The translations under genes and the position numbers were made by a program. Positions 63,940 through 64,000 of a stretch of DNA of 64,000 nt are shown piece by piece. The DNA lies in the NCBI RefSeq assembly GCF_004116405.1, contig NZ_SDIC01000008.1, positions 1-64,000 of the forward strand, written 5' to 3'. The number at the start of each line of letters is the position of its first letter. Position 1 is the stretch's first letter. The stretch comes from Halegenticoccus tardaugens. Lineage in GTDB: Archaea > Halobacteriota > Halobacteria > Halobacteriales > Haloferacaceae. The notes beneath the pieces are model-generated. The model did not search any database. It was not told the origin of the DNA and saw nothing but the letters and a program-made list of their open reading frames with translations.

Positions 63940-64000
63940 TGGCGGAGTACACCGACACCGAGTTGATGGTTACCCGTGCGGCACAGGAGCTACGGAACGG
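63939..64000 (+). CDS. CoA-transferase subunit B, N-terminus (cut by window end)
   Basis: ATG 63939 overlaps the previous TGA. Readable: MAEYTDTELMVTRAAQELRN, the usual N-terminus of family I subunit B. Continues beyond the window; the catalytic Glu is not visible here. Confidence 0.7.
   Translation, partial: MAEYTDTELMVTRAAQELRN

Overview
The window looks like accessory DNA (megaplasmid or genomic island) of a halophilic archaeon of class Halobacteria. Predicted proteins are strongly acidic, GC is high, genes are packed with 1-4 nt overlaps, several promoters have a TATA-like box about 30 nt before the start codon (leaderless style), and many families are typically haloarchaeal (Bat-type HTH regulators, split YeeE transporters, IS200/IS605 and IS5-type ISH elements). 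Identifications come from reading the translated sequence; no database was searched. No tRNA, rRNA or CRISPR array was found.

Layout. 1-8.8 kb: sulfur island, with DsrE- and TusA-like carriers, two rhodanese/metallo-beta-lactamase persulfide-dioxygenase-like fusions, split YeeE/YedE transporter, TauE/SafE permease, MFS transporter and a cysteine-rich winged-helix regulator, interrupted by transposon relics at 4.7-5.7 kb. 8.9-12.2 kb: toxin-antitoxin-like island (RHH/PIN pair, then an overlapping string of wHTH, zinc-finger, wHTH, MazF-like and TRIC-channel genes). 12.4-15.3 kb: HxlR regulator divergent from an SDR-DoxX-VOC operon, plus a SnoaL-like protein. 15.5-18.7 kb: a wHTH/partner pair and one IS200/IS605 element with intact tnpA and frameshifted tnpB. 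18.8-21 kb: katG. 21-24 kb: graveyard of non-autonomous IS200/IS605 derivatives, including a pair of 370-bp repeats. 24-28.6 kb: a 1535-residue PAS/GAF sensor-regulator with a Bat-type C-terminus. 29.4-32.8 kb: universal stress protein, M24-fold hydrolase and SSS symporter. 33.1-36.7 kb: acid-sugar catabolic operon (LarA-like, PdxA2-like, DUF1537 kinase). 36.8-37.9 kb: damaged IS5-type element. 38-43.4 kb: molybdopterin formate-dehydrogenase-like operon. 43.4-53.2 kb: gene fragments and relics around an HTH regulator, an amidase, a frameshifted SSS symporter, a RadA paralogue and a DUF2243 membrane protein. 54.1-64 kb: catabolic cluster with iron-type alcohol dehydrogenase, riboflavin kinase, LLM flavin monooxygenase, flavin/ferredoxin reductase, two alpha/beta hydrolases and CoA-transferase subunits, interspersed with decayed TatD, RibB, VOC and SDR genes.

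How parts may work together. The sulfur genes plausibly import thiosulfate or sulfide-like sulfur, relay it through TusA/DsrE carriers, oxidise persulfide and export sulfite, with the wHTH protein as local regulator; two of the promoters share a motif just upstream of TATA. The right-hand cluster reads as ketone to lactone to hydroxy acid to CoA thioester, with FMN made locally. Both are inferences from gene families and neighbourhood.
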